This document shows positions 12,701 through 24,106 of a stretch of DNA of 64,000 bases, piece by piece. Position 1 is the stretch's first letter. Each line of letters begins with the position of its first letter. Both the position numbers and the translations under genes were made by a program. The notes beneath the pieces were generated by a model, which saw nothing but the letters and a program-made list of their open reading frames with translations, had not been told where the DNA came from and did not search any database. The stretch is from Oryza sativa Japonica Group (taxonomy: Eukaryota; Streptophyta; Magnoliopsida; Poales; Poaceae), in NCBI RefSeq assembly GCF_034140825.1, contig NC_089043.1, forward strand, positions 24,974,001 to 25,038,000. Reading direction: 5' to 3'.

Positions 12701-15700
12701 CACCAAGCACTTCTAGTTGACCACCGCCAACACCCTTCAACATTTTAGATTTAGAAGCACAATGAAACTTCATGTGAGGGAAATATTCTTATCTAAAATT
12801 TTCGATTACCTTTCGTGGAGTCACAAGGTAGAAGTTCTCCAAAGATGGAAGACTTGTATAACCAGCAAAGTCGCCAACTAAATTTACTCTCAGGGAGCTG
12901 TCTTCAGAAACAACTGTTCTATTTTCTGGACCAACAATAACCTCCTGGTGTGTAATGCTAATTTAGCAAAGATAACCAAATTTTGGGAAGTGCTTGGCAT
13001 AATCAAGGTTCAAAACAACACAGTGCCATAATATATGTAACTATGACAATTCTTGCTTACATATTTCTACAAGAGAACACAATTTATAACAGTCAGAAGT
13101 CACAGTGCAGAATTTCAATTCTTACAGATTCAGAAGATCCTTTCTTTACTTGCACTCTGATACTGAACCAAAGGGATCTTCTCCCAATATCAAAAACATG
13201 AAACCTGTTACACAATTATACACAAATTTGCGTAAATAATTACCTGATAAAATAGCCATAATAACAGAGAGGCTGGGATGCACGTTTATCCCATACTTCA
13301 GAATAAGTAAAGAAATGAATTAGATCATTATATGCTTCTTCAATATGTGAAAGGCCTGTTTCCATGGTGTTATTTACAGAAGGTAAAATAGATTCGATCA
13401 TCTCAGAACAAAAATATATTAGGCTATTGTGCACTCCTTCCAGACATGAAAACTAAAAGCATGCTGTTTTGTACAGATGGTCTCCAGAATGTAATGTACT
13501 CCACATGAATCGTATATCGTATGTCTTCATAGCTGAAGGGAGCATTATAAAGTAGTATGGGTTCTAGAAGTACAAAAACATAAGATAATTTGCCAACTGA
13601 AACAAGTCCAAAAGTCAATAGTTTAGACAGTAGCTTATTTGTAGAATCAGCAGGTGAGTTAATCAGTTAATATTTACAGTATTGTAATTTACATAGAACA
13701 ATGGTAAATCACAACTAATTTCATACCAATCATCTGGAAAACGTAGACAGTGAGCTGTGTTAGCTTTTCCTTTCGCCACTTTATCAACTGTAAAATAGAT
13801 GGATATGAATGATGTGAAGTGATGTTATATTGATAAATCAAGAATACATAAAACCTTTTCTGTTGGTACTTACGAATGTTTCCACAAGATGAAGGGACAC
13901 GGCGGTGAGGCCCACAAGGGCAGCAAACAGGCTAGAACCATGCAAATGCAAATTAAGACAAGATTGTAACCATCAAGACATAGTAAATATATCTGATGTC
14001 AAAATAATAACACAAACAACATAATGCTATCGAGTCTGAGCACACAGATGTATATTGTCAGGAGCTTCAGGTGTGTGGTGTGTCTGTGTTTTCCTTAATA
14101 TGAAGACTAGTATATTTAAATATTTCAACTGCTTAGACAGTGAGATAATAAGGGTGACAAGGGGAAATGCTTCTCACTTCTGTATGCTCAATTATGCTAC
14201 CTTTCTCATCCCGTAACCTAGCATATCCAGGAAGATTGCATCATCAGTATATACAACAATTATTATATTTGAAGCATTGGATGAACAAAAAAACAGTACT
14301 TAGGGGTTAGGATGTTTCAAATAGATTGCTTGAATTATGTGAAACTAAACTGTATGCTATTGAAATAAAGTCATTCCCAACAGTGGTAGTAGATTACATA
14401 TTGTCCATATTTGACAGCAAATATGGTATAAGATAGAAAGATGAACTGGCAATTGTGATGTGATGTCTACCAAGTACCAACTTGGATCCTTCCCAAAAGA
14501 AAAGTGATGAAGATTGAAATCCTAAAATGAATTACCTTTCACAAGATTTGACAACGTTCGCACCAGCTTCAGGCTCACATTTACGTGTCTTCACAAATTT
14601 TTCTTCAGGTTTGTAAGCAACATCCTGAAGATACACAAAAAACATGTTACAGACCACAAAGGATAACATCTGTCCAGTTTGGTAATAGAGTGATTTGACA
14701 AACAGAAAAAAGGAGAACTTTCTAACAGTCAACATGCCGAAAAGAGATACAGAGAGTGCACAAAAGAATTTTCTTTAGAAGAGTCAGATAAGAAGTATAA
14801 GATTACTAACGACCAATTGAACACTTCAATGTTTTGTACTTCCTCCGTTTCACAATGTAAGTCATTCTAGCATTTCCCAAATTCATATTGATGTTAATGA
14901 ATCTAGACAGATTCATTAACATCAATATGAATTTGGGAAATGCTAGAATGACTTACATTGTGAAACGGAGGGAGTAGCACTTAGTCAGAAACCATCCAAC
15001 TAAAGCAAAGCATGTTATACTTATATAGCTTGGAGCCTTGGAACATATCGCAAACCCTAATGATGATGGAACCAAATTCACATCAACTCAATTTTGAGAT
15101 CAGGAATAACTTGATTGTGCAGTTGAACCCTCTTTTTTGAAGTTAGATATCAGGATATTGCTTTTCTGCTCAAAATCGAATACCACACCTAAACATTTTA
15201 ACACCTAGTTAGTAACCGCCCTGATTTAAAACTTACTCCCTCCGTGTCATATTATAAGTCGTCTGACTTTTTTCTTAGTCAAGCTTTGTTAAGTTTGATC
15301 AAATTTATAGAAAAATTTAGCAACATCTAAAATGTCAAATTAGTTCCATTAAATCTAACATTGAATATATTTTGATAATATTTTTTTTTGTTGAAAATAC
15401 TACTATATTTTTTTTATAAACTTGGTCGAAGTTTGACTAGGAAAAGTTCAAACCACTTATAATATGAAAAGGATGGAGTACATAAGAGTATACAACACAA
15501 TAGTTTGTTCACTGCTCCTTAAAAATAACATCACAATTACTGTCCAGCGTCCACATCTCACTCCAACAAACGTCAATAGGCAGAAATCAAGAGGGCCACA
15601 CGAAGTGACGGATGATACACAGAAAAAAACGCGCATAAAACTGGTGTTCAGTATCGCTTAGTTAGAAACCAGAATCCAACAGGTTAGGAAGCAGAGGGTT

Positions 15701-15912
15701 TACCCTGAGGTAAGTGAGATCGTAGAGCGCATACACCTCGGATTTGTTGATGGTGATGATGAGGGGATCCCGGATGGGCATCTCCCCCGCCTCCGTGCCG
15801 TTCTCCTCCACCTCCGCCACCCGCGCCACCAGCGACGCCTCCCCGCCGCTTTGATCCCCCACACCGCAAACGTTAGCGAAACGAACAGTGGCGTGGAGAG
15901 AAATTTGGGGGG

Positions 15913-15960
<48 letters not shown>

Positions 15961-16198
15961 GAGAGTCGAGCGCGATTACCGAGCCACTGGGCACGGCCAG
16001 GTCGACGACGATCTTGCTGTCGCAGGTGAGGCGGTCGCGGCCGTCGTCCGAGCCGCCGCGGGCGCAGCTCTCCAGGCGGGACTTGGCGAGGACTTCCACT
16101 CCGCCGGCGGGCGCGAAGTTGTTGACGGCCGCGGCGAGGAGAGCGAGGAGGAGGGGACGGGATGAGCGAGCGGCACGGCGGCGGCGGCGAGGCGCCAT
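9757..16198 (-). CDS. HAP2B: HAPLESS 2 / GCS1 male-gamete membrane fusogen
   Basis: Eighteen exons: 16198-15980, 15838-15704, 14624-14536, 14217-14178, 13931-13874, 13787-13727, 13204-13126, 12944-12810, 12734-12537, 12361-12281, 12211-12111, 11877-11760, 11479-11447, 11156-11063, 10960-10872, 10649-10531, 10343-10288, 10196-9757. Total 2145 nt, 714 aa, which agrees with my memory of rice HAP2B. A signal peptide (about 1-32) precedes a cysteine-rich ectodomain carrying the HAP2-GCS1 signature (LDGLECNKIGVGYEAF, …NFCSSPLDSC). One membrane segment (about 554-572, FVIHGLLLVAVLWLLH) is followed by a basic cytoplasmic tail of about 140 residues with some 24 histidines and an Ala6 run. HAP2 sits on the sperm surface and drives gamete membrane merger; its fold is that of class II fusion proteins. 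The ATG at 16198 directly precedes MAPRRRRR; an upstream in-frame start at 16294 would bury the signal peptide. The exon 2 acceptor is discussed in the findings. Confidence 0.95.
14839..14974. mobile_element. Stowaway MITE, near-perfect palindrome, HAP2B intron
   Basis: 136 bp; the two halves are inverted copies of each other around GAATCTAGACAGATTC, with ends CTTCCTCCGTTTCAC and GTGAAACGGAGGGAG and TA target duplication on both sides. The almost perfect pairing implies a young insertion. It sits upstream of HAP2B exon 3 in the large intron 2. Confidence 0.92.
15236..15478. mobile_element. Stowaway MITE, HAP2B intron
   Basis: 243 bp with ends CTCCCTCCGTGTCATATTATAAG and a diverged inverse ending AAGGATGGAG, flanked by TA. 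It lies in the same HAP2B intron 2 as the palindromic element. It is more diverged, so probably older. Confidence 0.8.
15917..15957. repeat. (GA)n microsatellite in HAP2B intron 1
   Basis: About 20 GA units; on the transcribed strand this is a (CT)n tract in the 141-base first intron, between the donor at 15979 and the acceptor at 15839. It may serve as an unusually long pyrimidine tract. Confidence 0.95.
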
Positions 16199-17172
16199 TG
16201 GTGGTTGCCCGCGGCGGAGCGAGAGCGAAGGGGAGCGGGGCGAAACTGACAGAGAGGAGGGGCAATGGAAGAAGATTAACCGTTTTGAGTTCAAAATACT
16301 ACTCCCTCGTCTTAAAATAAGTTTTCTTTTATCATTTATTCTAAAATAAATTTATTTGTTAGTAATTATTATATCGAAGTTTATAAAAACATGTAATGAA
16401 TACATTAAAAGTAGATAAAATGATGAATAATTAATTTAAGATTTTAAAAAGTAAATAATATTTTAGTTACTTTTCAATTTCTTTTGAAGGACCAATACCT
16501 ATAGGTGCATTGATTCATAAAATAGAGTAGGAAAAAATTACAATACTAACACTGTAGTTAGGAAAGAAAAAAACTATCACCGCACACTATGTTATTTTTA
16601 GTTTTGCGTTGATATATACGATATGAGTAAAAAGATAAAACTTATTTTTGAATGGAAGTAAAACACGTCTTGCATCTTGTGTGGCTGTTGAGTGGTTTGA
16701 TGGCTTTGCAACTTCACATTAACCGCACCATTTGGAAGTGAGGATGTATTGATCAAAATCCTAATAATTTTCTGTGTGTGTGTGTGTTTTTTCAAATTTT
16801 GTGTTTTACAAATTATCTGATTTTTCATGTTTTTTTTCATAATATATACCATTATTCAATTAAACCATTTTACTTTCACGTGAAACAATATCCATCAAAC
16901 GAGCTCTACGTCTGCATGTCTGCATTTGTACTTCTCTTATTAATACAACTATCATGGTGGATTGCACATTTGCATAACTAGACTTAGTTTTAAGATTCAC
17001 GATTTGTCGTGTAATGTACAAACACCATGCTATTCATGATCCACCCAGCGAGAGTCTCGCCGAAACTCACATCCATACATAGAGCTCCTAGACATGTATG
17101 TATGTACTGTCTACTTTTTGTTCTTTTCCATGTATGTTCTGTCTATTTTGTTTTTTTCCTTGCTGATTTATG

Positions 17173-17310
17173 CTCCCTCCGTTTCACAATGCAAGTCATT
17201 ATAGCATTTTTCACATTAATATTGATGTTAATGAATCTAAATAGATATATATGTCTAGATTTATTAGTATCAATATGAATATGGAAAATGATATTATGAA
17301 ACGGAGGAAG
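17173..17310. mobile_element. Stowaway MITE related to the HAP2B intron copy
   Basis: Begins CTCCCTCCGTTTCACAATGC and ends GAAACGGAGGAAG before TA. The interior (GCATTTTTCACATTAATATTG, AATGAATCTA) matches the palindromic copy at 14839 but carries more changes, so it is an older member of the same family. Confidence 0.8.
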
Positions 17311-17388
17311 TAATTTGCTGGTAACATAAATATGCTTCAGGATCTCTGCATTACTAGTAACTAGTAACACCTGTGCTTACATGAGTTC

Positions 17389-17610
17389 GATCATAATTCT
17401 CATATTTTAATGATTCGACTAATGGTGCAAAACTGCAAATACTTCCTTTTTAATGTGGTAATTTCTAGTACCTTCATATAGCAAAAAAAAAAAGGGATGA
17501 TCATAATTCTCATCTTTTAATGATTGGACTAATGGTGCAAAACTGCAAATACTTCCTTTTTAATGTGGTAATTTCTAGTACCTTCATATAGCAAAAAAAA
17601 AAAAAGGGAT
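17389..17610. repeat. 110-bp tandem duplication beside the tRNA
   Basis: Two copies start GATCATAATTCTCAT (17389 and 17499) and end in an A-rich run plus GGGAT. They differ by only a few bases and the length of the A run. The second copy ends 20 bp before the tRNA gene's 3' flank. Confidence 0.92.
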
Positions 17611-17619
17611 GATGCTTCC

Positions 17620-17624
17620 AAAAA
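17620..17624 (-). terminator. Pol III terminator of tRNA-Lys
   Basis: A run of five T on the minus strand lies 5 bases after the tRNA 3' end, as expected for RNA polymerase III. Confidence 0.75.
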
Positions 17625-17629
17625 TGAAC

Positions 17630-17700
17630 GCCGTCCGTGGGGATCGAACCCACGACCACGTGGTTAAAAGCCACGCGCTCTACCACTGAGCTAGGACGGC
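17630..17700 (-). tRNA. tRNA-Lys (anticodon UUU)
   Basis: The 71-nt sequence folds fully: acceptor GCCGTCC/GGACGGC, D arm GCTC…GAGC, anticodon stem CGTGG/CCACG around the loop CTTTTAA, T arm GTGGG-TTCGATC-CCCAC. The anticodon TTT reads AAA/AAG lysine codons. The internal A box (TAGCTCAGTGG) and B box (GGTTCGATCCC) are intact. There is no intron and no encoded CCA, typical of a nuclear plant tRNA. A T5 terminator follows. Confidence 0.95.
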
Positions 17701-18070
17701 GTTTTGAATGAAAAGAAATAGATCAACTATAACTACAATGATCGTTTAGAATTGCACCATACATCAATTGCTTTGTCTCTTCAGATCAAGAGCATTTGAA
17801 CAGACCAGAATGCATAGAACAACTTTTCTGCAATGAAGGCATTTGAAGCAAGAAGTAACGGGAAAGCATAAAAATAACTAGAATGCTCAACCTATATAAA
17901 CTTCAGTGGCCGACGGAACAAATTTACAGGAAGAACAAATCGCGATACAGTAAAGAACAAACATGATAAACAAATTTGTTCATATATCTACAAACACACA
18001 AGCATAAAATGGTCCTCTGAATACTACGGTTTTTTTTTTTTGCCGAAAATTCAACAGAAAACTAAACTCC
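17701..18070. other. Intergenic, tRNA 5' flank and rhomboid 3' region
   Basis: About 370 bases AT-rich sequence, probably including the 3' untranslated region of the rhomboid gene. No further feature seen. Confidence 0.5.
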
Positions 18071-20954
18071 TTAGGTATTGCACTTCCACTTCGATGTGGG
18101 TACGCAGTTCAGGTAGTGGCACCAGTGGCATCCGTCATTTCCATTCTTACCCTTGAAGAGCATCACTAGTGAAACCACAAACCTGCATTGCAAATTCTTG
18201 GTATCAGGATCATTTCAAGTTTGACATAAAGATACACCATCTGGATGATGCCCACTAATAAGGAAATAAATCACCAGCATGAACGCATATTTCTATATAT
18301 CATATTTTGGACTATGAATATGCACATAACAGTGGTGTTCCCCAATATTTCTAACCATATATTGTAGCCAATTAACTTACCCGACAAGCAGCAAAACGAA
18401 TGCCACAACCCACAAAACATATTGGTATGCTTTGTATTTGGGAGGCTGATTAGTTTGGGGCAACTCATGTCGTTCCATCCAACCAAACTGTGGCCTTGCC
18501 AACAAAACAAATCCCAAAAGGAAGCCCGTCACAAATCCACCGATATGAGCAAAGTTATCGGCATGAGGTAGTATCCCAATAGCCAAGTTGATTGCGATTA
18601 TAAATAGAAGAGTTATTATGGCTGCTGCCTGCAAGAGTGGATTAGCTTGATCAAAACAAACATCAAGCAACTGAATAGTGAAAATGTATGTGCATCTATC
18701 TCATTTACTAACCTTGTTGGAATAAATAGTCCAGTTCATAATAAGCTCAGAAAGCATTGATCCAAGCAGTCCAAATAAAGCTCCAGAGGCTCCAACAGAG
18801 ATGTAGTTATTACGAAGGAAAAGCGCAGACAACACACTCCCGCCAAAACCAGATAGCAGGTATATGGCACCAATGCGAACTAGTAGGTAAGGAAACTAGT
18901 GTCAGTTTACAGATTATTAACATGCACGGAGTGGTGACATCAAAATAGAATAATAAATAGAGCACTAAAGAAAGTCTTAAGAAGAAGCAAAAGGTGACAC
19001 AACTATGGAGACAATTAGAAAAATGAAGTCATTTATGATTTTATTTTCATATAAGAATGGCAACCCAGCTTCGACTACTAGATCTGCTAGAAGTATTGGG
19101 ATCCTATCCGTTTGAGAAACATAATGTCATCAGAACAGAAACCATAGCCATGCATTTCAAACCAGGTCAGGAGTGTTCAGTGTATATCTTGACATTGAAA
19201 CATCCACAAAACAGAAATTCTATGAGATGGCATGTATTCAAAGATATATGTTAACACTAAGAACGTATTCTCATAGTTAAAAATGACACTGAATCAGCAT
19301 AGTAAGAAACTTACCGAACCCAAATTGCTGTTCAAGGCGGATTCCAATAAACAGTAAACTCAGCATGTTCACAACCAAATGGATTAGGCCAGCATGGAGC
19401 CAGATACAGCTAATGAGACGCCATCCTTGGTGCTGATGAACAACTTTGTTCCAGTCAAGAGCTCCCATTTTCTGCAAACTGCCAATCAAAAAGAGAGATG
19501 TTAATAGGATCACCAATCATGTTGTTCATCCAAGAAAGCTGGGTGCATCATATGATGCAGAGTCTGGGATTTTCATTCCATTATCTAATAAAAATCTTGT
19601 TCATCCAAGACTATATTAGTCAGACCTATATTAAATTCGCAAATAAAAGCAAACAGCAGACTTCTGTGGCCAACTGGCCACTGAGCTATTATGTTCCTTA
19701 CAAAGGCGTTACAATTAAAATAAGCAGGCAGACAAGTACCGTCAAAGAGAAAGCTCCAACATTTACCAGTCTTTGGCTTACGTTTTTTTCTGACAGAACT
19801 AGTACACTATACATATTGTTAGTAGGGTATCAGTATATAATAACACATGATCCTAGGCCTGTAGCAACCATGTCATACAATTCCCAGCTGCAATCTGATA
19901 AAAGTATCAATATGAAATGTACTAGGTCTGTAGCTTAAATACTGACAGCAGCCATCACGAATATCATAAGAGACTGTCGAAATGAGTTAGTATTGTGCCA
20001 CAAAAACTACACGATTTAAGGCACACGCTCTGTTCCGAGGTTATATCCCAAGGTGCCCTATTAGCAACAAATTGCACCACAGGGAGACTGAAGCTATGAG
20101 TGGATTAAGAAACCAAAAGCAACGAAGCTCTAGATCAGTCCAAGCTATAGTCCGGATTGAGATCTGAATGGTCACCATCGGAGCACAGAGTCACAGAGTT
20201 CCCTGTCTCCTGAACTTAAAAACATTAAAAGGTGTGAAAGATTGAATTGAAGGAAAAGGAAGTTTGTTGCAAAATATCCTTGTTTGGATTCCCCTTGGGC
20301 AAAGCTTCGGCCACCAAAGAAAAAGCTCGGAGATTTCCTCCCGCTGGTCATACTTTAAGTACACAGAATCGCGCGCTTTCAGTTCATCATCAGTGCTTAA
20401 AGATGAGAGTACTTTTAATTAGACCTCCAAACCACACCCGAGAAATTCTAATTTTACTCAAAATTGACCAGTTAGGCAGCTGAAAATCTCGTCTTCCTAT
20501 TCCTGGCAGCGCCTCGATCAAACTGCAAGATCCGAAACTCAAAAATAAACCCCCCAATCTACCCGCACAATTCCGCCTCGAGCGCACCCAAAACGCCCCC
20601 AATTTGAGCGACACCATGGACAACGGCAACAAGATAAAACAAAAAAAATCTCAGGAGAGTGGACAGAACGTACGTGGCGGAAGACGGGCCGAGGAGCGGG
20701 TTCTCGCGGAGCGGCTGGAAGGAGAAGCGGCGGAGGAAGCCGGCGACGCAGCCGCCGAGCGCGCTGCCGTGCTTGGGGCAGTTGTTGACGTACATCTCGA
20801 CGATGAACACCGCGATGCAGGCGACAATCACGGTGGGCACGAGCCACGGCCACCACTTCCTGTCGTCCCGCCCCTCGTACCCGCCGTACCCGTACCCTCC
20901 CCCGCCGTACCCCGCCGCCACCCGGCTCTTCTCCTCGCCGCCGTTGCTCGCCAT
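18071..20954 (-). CDS. Rhomboid-family intramembrane serine protease (RBL)
   Basis: Five exons: 20954-20674, 19478-19315, 18879-18713, 18628-18381, 18182-18071, phase-consistent, 323 aa. The N terminus is a Gly/Tyr-rich cytosolic tail ([14 protein letters not shown]) before membrane segment 1 (about 34-56). Then come a lumenal loop and the rhomboid core: [15 protein letters not shown] with His122, His127 and Asn131; the catalytic serine in GASG (Ser180); and the catalytic histidine in HIGGF (His232). About seven membrane segments are visible. The catalytic dyad and oxyanion Asn are all present, so the enzyme should be active. Family members cut membrane proteins within or next to their membrane segment, usually in the Golgi or plasma membrane. 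It resembles the Arabidopsis RBL1-3 group. The tail after the last helix holds a [12 protein letters not shown] cysteine/histidine cluster. The start is the first ATG of a GC-rich exon. Confidence 0.92.
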
Positions 20955-22460
20955 CTCCTCCGATCCCTCTTCCCCTTCCCCTCAGTGGCGAAGAAGAAGC
21001 TCAAGTGGCTACTAGTGGTTTCCCCGGAGCTCGGGTTTGGCTTCGAAGCGAGGGGAAGAAGAAATGATGCGGCGGAGGAGGAAGGGAGAGGAGACAGCGA
21101 CCGGCGTGGGCCCCGCGGTGGGTGGAGGGCCTGTCTCGCTGGCGCGTGGGGTCCCCCGCGACACCGGGCGGTGAGCCGTTGCTGTCTCCGCCTCCTGGCC
21201 CCGACGAGGCGTCGAGAGAGAAAGAGAGAGAGAGCAGAGTGGTTGGTCCGGCTCGCTCGCAGTAACTGCTCCACACAGGGGAGGCGAGGAGGCGAGGGGA
21301 AGGCGAGCACGCGACGCGGGCGAAGGCGAGGACTCGGCGTACGTGTGGCGTGTCGTGGCGAGACGAGGCGCGAAGCGTGTGGATCCGAGAGGGGGGATCG
21401 TTCCACGCCACGGCACCGCGACGGACGCGGGTGCGTGTTGCGGGCGGGGGTGAGCTGTTGCACTGTCGCTCGGCCCAGGTGGCGTCTCCTCTTGCATACT
21501 TCCTCCCAAAAAAATATTTAGATTGATCTTATTTTAAATCATACCAATTTTTATAAAACTGTTAAATATGTACATACATTTAGTCTTTGTACTAAATATT
21601 GATAAATAGATAAAAAGTTCTGCCAAAATTTTAATAATATTATCAATTACCAAAATTTTGGTATTGTTTTGATTACAGTCTAAACATCCTCAAAATCAAT
21701 CTAGATAAGAATGTGATATAACCTAAGATAACGAATCTAGATATATTCGTATATAGATTCATTGTCTTGGATTATGTCTCGTTCTTAATTTTTTTGAGTT
21801 ATGTCTCATTCTTAATTTCTTATTTAGGGTCATATTTTTGAGACGGACGAGCATAGTATAGCCACCTGCTCTGCACGGGCGCCCGCGCCGACTGGGTAAA
21901 CGGCGCTCCGCCACCACTGTGTCACCCTCACCGTGCCAGCGTAGCCAATGTACAGTACAAACAGTCTACAGTAGATGCTACGTACTACTGTACTACTACT
22001 GGGATCCGTGGAAAAGGTGACTGACACGTCGTCGACGCAGCCGCATGCAGCAGCAGTGGAGGCTGTCCTCGTGTCGCGCATTCCGCGTTAGATCTGGGAA
22101 GAACTGTGGTGGGATCATATGCAAGCTGACCGCGTCGTAAATGGAACTTTTTTGTGTGTGGGTGCGTACTGTGCGCGTGTACGGCCGGTGTTGCATTTAA
22201 CCGCGCCGTGCGCCGCCCGCGTACTGTGCGTGCGTACGTACGTACGTGGTGGCGCACGCAACGGGAGACCCCAAGTCCCCAGCCTCGGCCACACCACAAC
22301 CCCAACTCTCCAAGGCTGTGCCTTGCACGCACCGACGCCGTGCGACGGTGCGAGGGCGTACTACTCAGTTGCATTGCATGCGCTCGCGTAGGCGTAGGGC
22401 TCACACCGAGCTGGTCCGTCACGTATGAGTACGTGCTCCAGCTTACCCAGGTCCCCCCAC
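20955..22460. other. Intergenic, GC-rich rhomboid promoter then AT-rich relics
   Basis: 20955-21480 is GC-rich and probably holds the rhomboid leader and promoter. 21495-21840 begins ACTTCCTCCC and ends near TTTGAGACGG like a decayed MITE, with an internal palindrome CCAAAATTTT. 21830-22460 is GC-rich with TACG repeats (near 22230). Long frames here have no recognisable domain. Confidence 0.45.
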
Positions 22461-22465
22461 CGACG

Positions 22466-22890
22466 AGGGATACTACGACTGCAACTTTAGGAGTTACAGT
22501 GCAGCCGATGGATAAAAAATCAACGGTTCAGGTGGCAGGAAAATACTGTTCAGAAAATACTATAGCAAATCTGTACGGCAGCGATTACTGTAGCATCGAT
22601 GGTGCAACAGGATGACAGAGCGAATCAGGGCGTTGGCTCCATCGATCCAACGGCTATAACGTGCTCCGACTGCTAAAGTTAGAGTCGTTACTACTACAGC
22701 ACCGGATCTCAATTCAATGCAAGCAAGCTCATCACTAGTGATGCCGGAGAACGCCCGCGAAACGGTCGACGCATTGCTATAGTATTTTCTAAACAGTATT
22801 TTCCTGCCACCTGAACCGTTGATTTTTTATCTATCGGCTGCACTGTAACTGCTAAAGTTGCAGTCGTAGTACTGCACCAGATCTTGATCC
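22466..22890. mobile_element. Compound Mutator-type MITE derivative with ~99-bp inverted repeats
   Basis: Inverted arms 22466-22563 and 22775-22873 share ACTACGACTGCAACTTTAG, a GATAAAAAATCAACGG core and TACTATAGCAA at over 90% identity. A third related end lies at about 22640-22706 (GCACCGGATCTCAATT) in the same orientation as the outer right end (GCACCAGATCTTGATCC at 22874-22890). The right ends match the family of the element at 1194-1494 (GATCTTGATCC). The layout suggests two related copies, one inside or beside the other. I found no exact flanking duplication. Confidence 0.6.
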
Positions 22891-23303
22891 GCTTGCATTG
22901 CAGCTGGCTGCAAGCCCTGCAAGCTGTGTACGTGCCTTCAATCCCCGTCCGTCTCGGCGTCTCGATCGATCGCCGGTGAATCGGCGATCGATCATGGCTC
23001 TGCGATTTCTGCATGCATTCAAGTGTCGCAGGCGAATTGCTAGCTGGAAAATGGAGTTAGCAAGCATGCATGATGGATGGATATGCTGCCAATGGTATAC
23101 GGCCGTGGCCAACAAATCCAACTGTACGAACAGGGACGGCTCGCTCACTTTCTTTCACCTCAGCCTTCGTCGTCCTGGCCTCCTGGCCCGCATCCAAAGG
23201 GCATGAATTGACCGAGCAACTCATCAGCCAAGCCAGACCCCCAATCCATTCCTGAACTCGTGGTGACTGGTGAGGGCTCCACATGTCGGATCCCAAGCTT
23301 TTG

Positions 23304-24106
23304 GGTATGTTTCGTTAGTGATTGGTTACTAGCCACACTATACCACGCCTCACTTTTCACTGCCACAATTTATTATGTATGTAGGGATGAAAACGGTCGG
23401 AAACGATCGAAAAACAGCCTCAATCATTTCCGTAACCATATTCTCGGAAACGAAAACGATATCGGAAATATCAGAAAACCGGAAACGGAATAATACGGAC
23501 GGAAACATGTCGGTGCAGATCGGAAACCAGTAACAAATATGGAAACATTAAACTATAAAAACATATATTTAACTTTACATAAGTATGTTATATGTATACA
23601 TAAATTCAAGCTTATACTATATAAATTATAAATTAACTTTATTTTAGCCATGCATAAAAGTTAGAGATTTGATTGAAGAGTCAGTCAATCTGTAAGCTGT
23701 GGGCCAAGTATAGACATGCTCTATAAATATCGACATATTTAGAATACGGTAATTACCATATTATAAGAAATGGTAATTTCCACAAGAATACGGTAGATAC
23801 GGAAACGATCGATATAACAGCAAAACCATTTCCGTTTTTATTTCCATATGTTTTGCCATTTCCATTTTTGTTTTGGTCGACTACCATTTCCATATCGCTC
23901 GGCCGGTAGAAAGTCGAAAACGAACGCTAGTCGGCCGGTAATTTCCGTTACTGTTTTCACCCCTATATGTATGTGTTTGGTTAGCTTAACTTCCTTACCA
24001 ATTTCACCATACTTAATGACTAGCAATTTATTCATCACATTTTATGGTTGTCACAACTTATCTAACATTAGTTGTGGCAAAGTATAACCGGTAACCAAAC
24101 ATATCC
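23304..24106. mobile_element. Older MITE interrupted by a hAT-type element
   Basis: The outer ends are inverted: GGTATGTTTCGTTAGTG at left and, read inverted, GGATATGTTTGGTTACCGG at right; both sides contain ACTATACC/GGTTATACTTTGCCACAAC-like sequence. A complete hAT-type element (23382-23965) splits it. Without the insert it would be about 210 bp. Its superfamily is uncertain. Confidence 0.6.
23382..23965. mobile_element. Non-autonomous hAT-type element, 584 bp
   Basis: Ends TAGGGATGAAAACGG and, inverted, TAGGGGTGAAAACAG; flanked by the exact 8-bp direct repeat TATGTATG (23374-23381 and 23966-23973), the hAT signature. The inside has many CGGAAACG/ATTTCCG motifs near both ends, likely transposase binding sites, and no transposase frame. 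It landed inside an older MITE. Confidence 0.85.

Larger units (their letters stand above)
16199..17629. other. Intergenic between HAP2B promoter and tRNA-Lys
   Basis: The HAP2B 5' leader and promoter occupy the first few hundred bases. A one-ended MITE relic (ACTCCCTCGTCTTAAAATAAG) lies near 16300. The rest is AT-rich with the MITE and the tandem duplication listed separately. No protein gene is supported. Confidence 0.5.

Noticed and set aside
20604-21521. 305-codon plus-strand frame
   Set aside because: Antisense to rhomboid exon 1 and its promoter; low-complexity Arg/Ala-rich product with no known domain.
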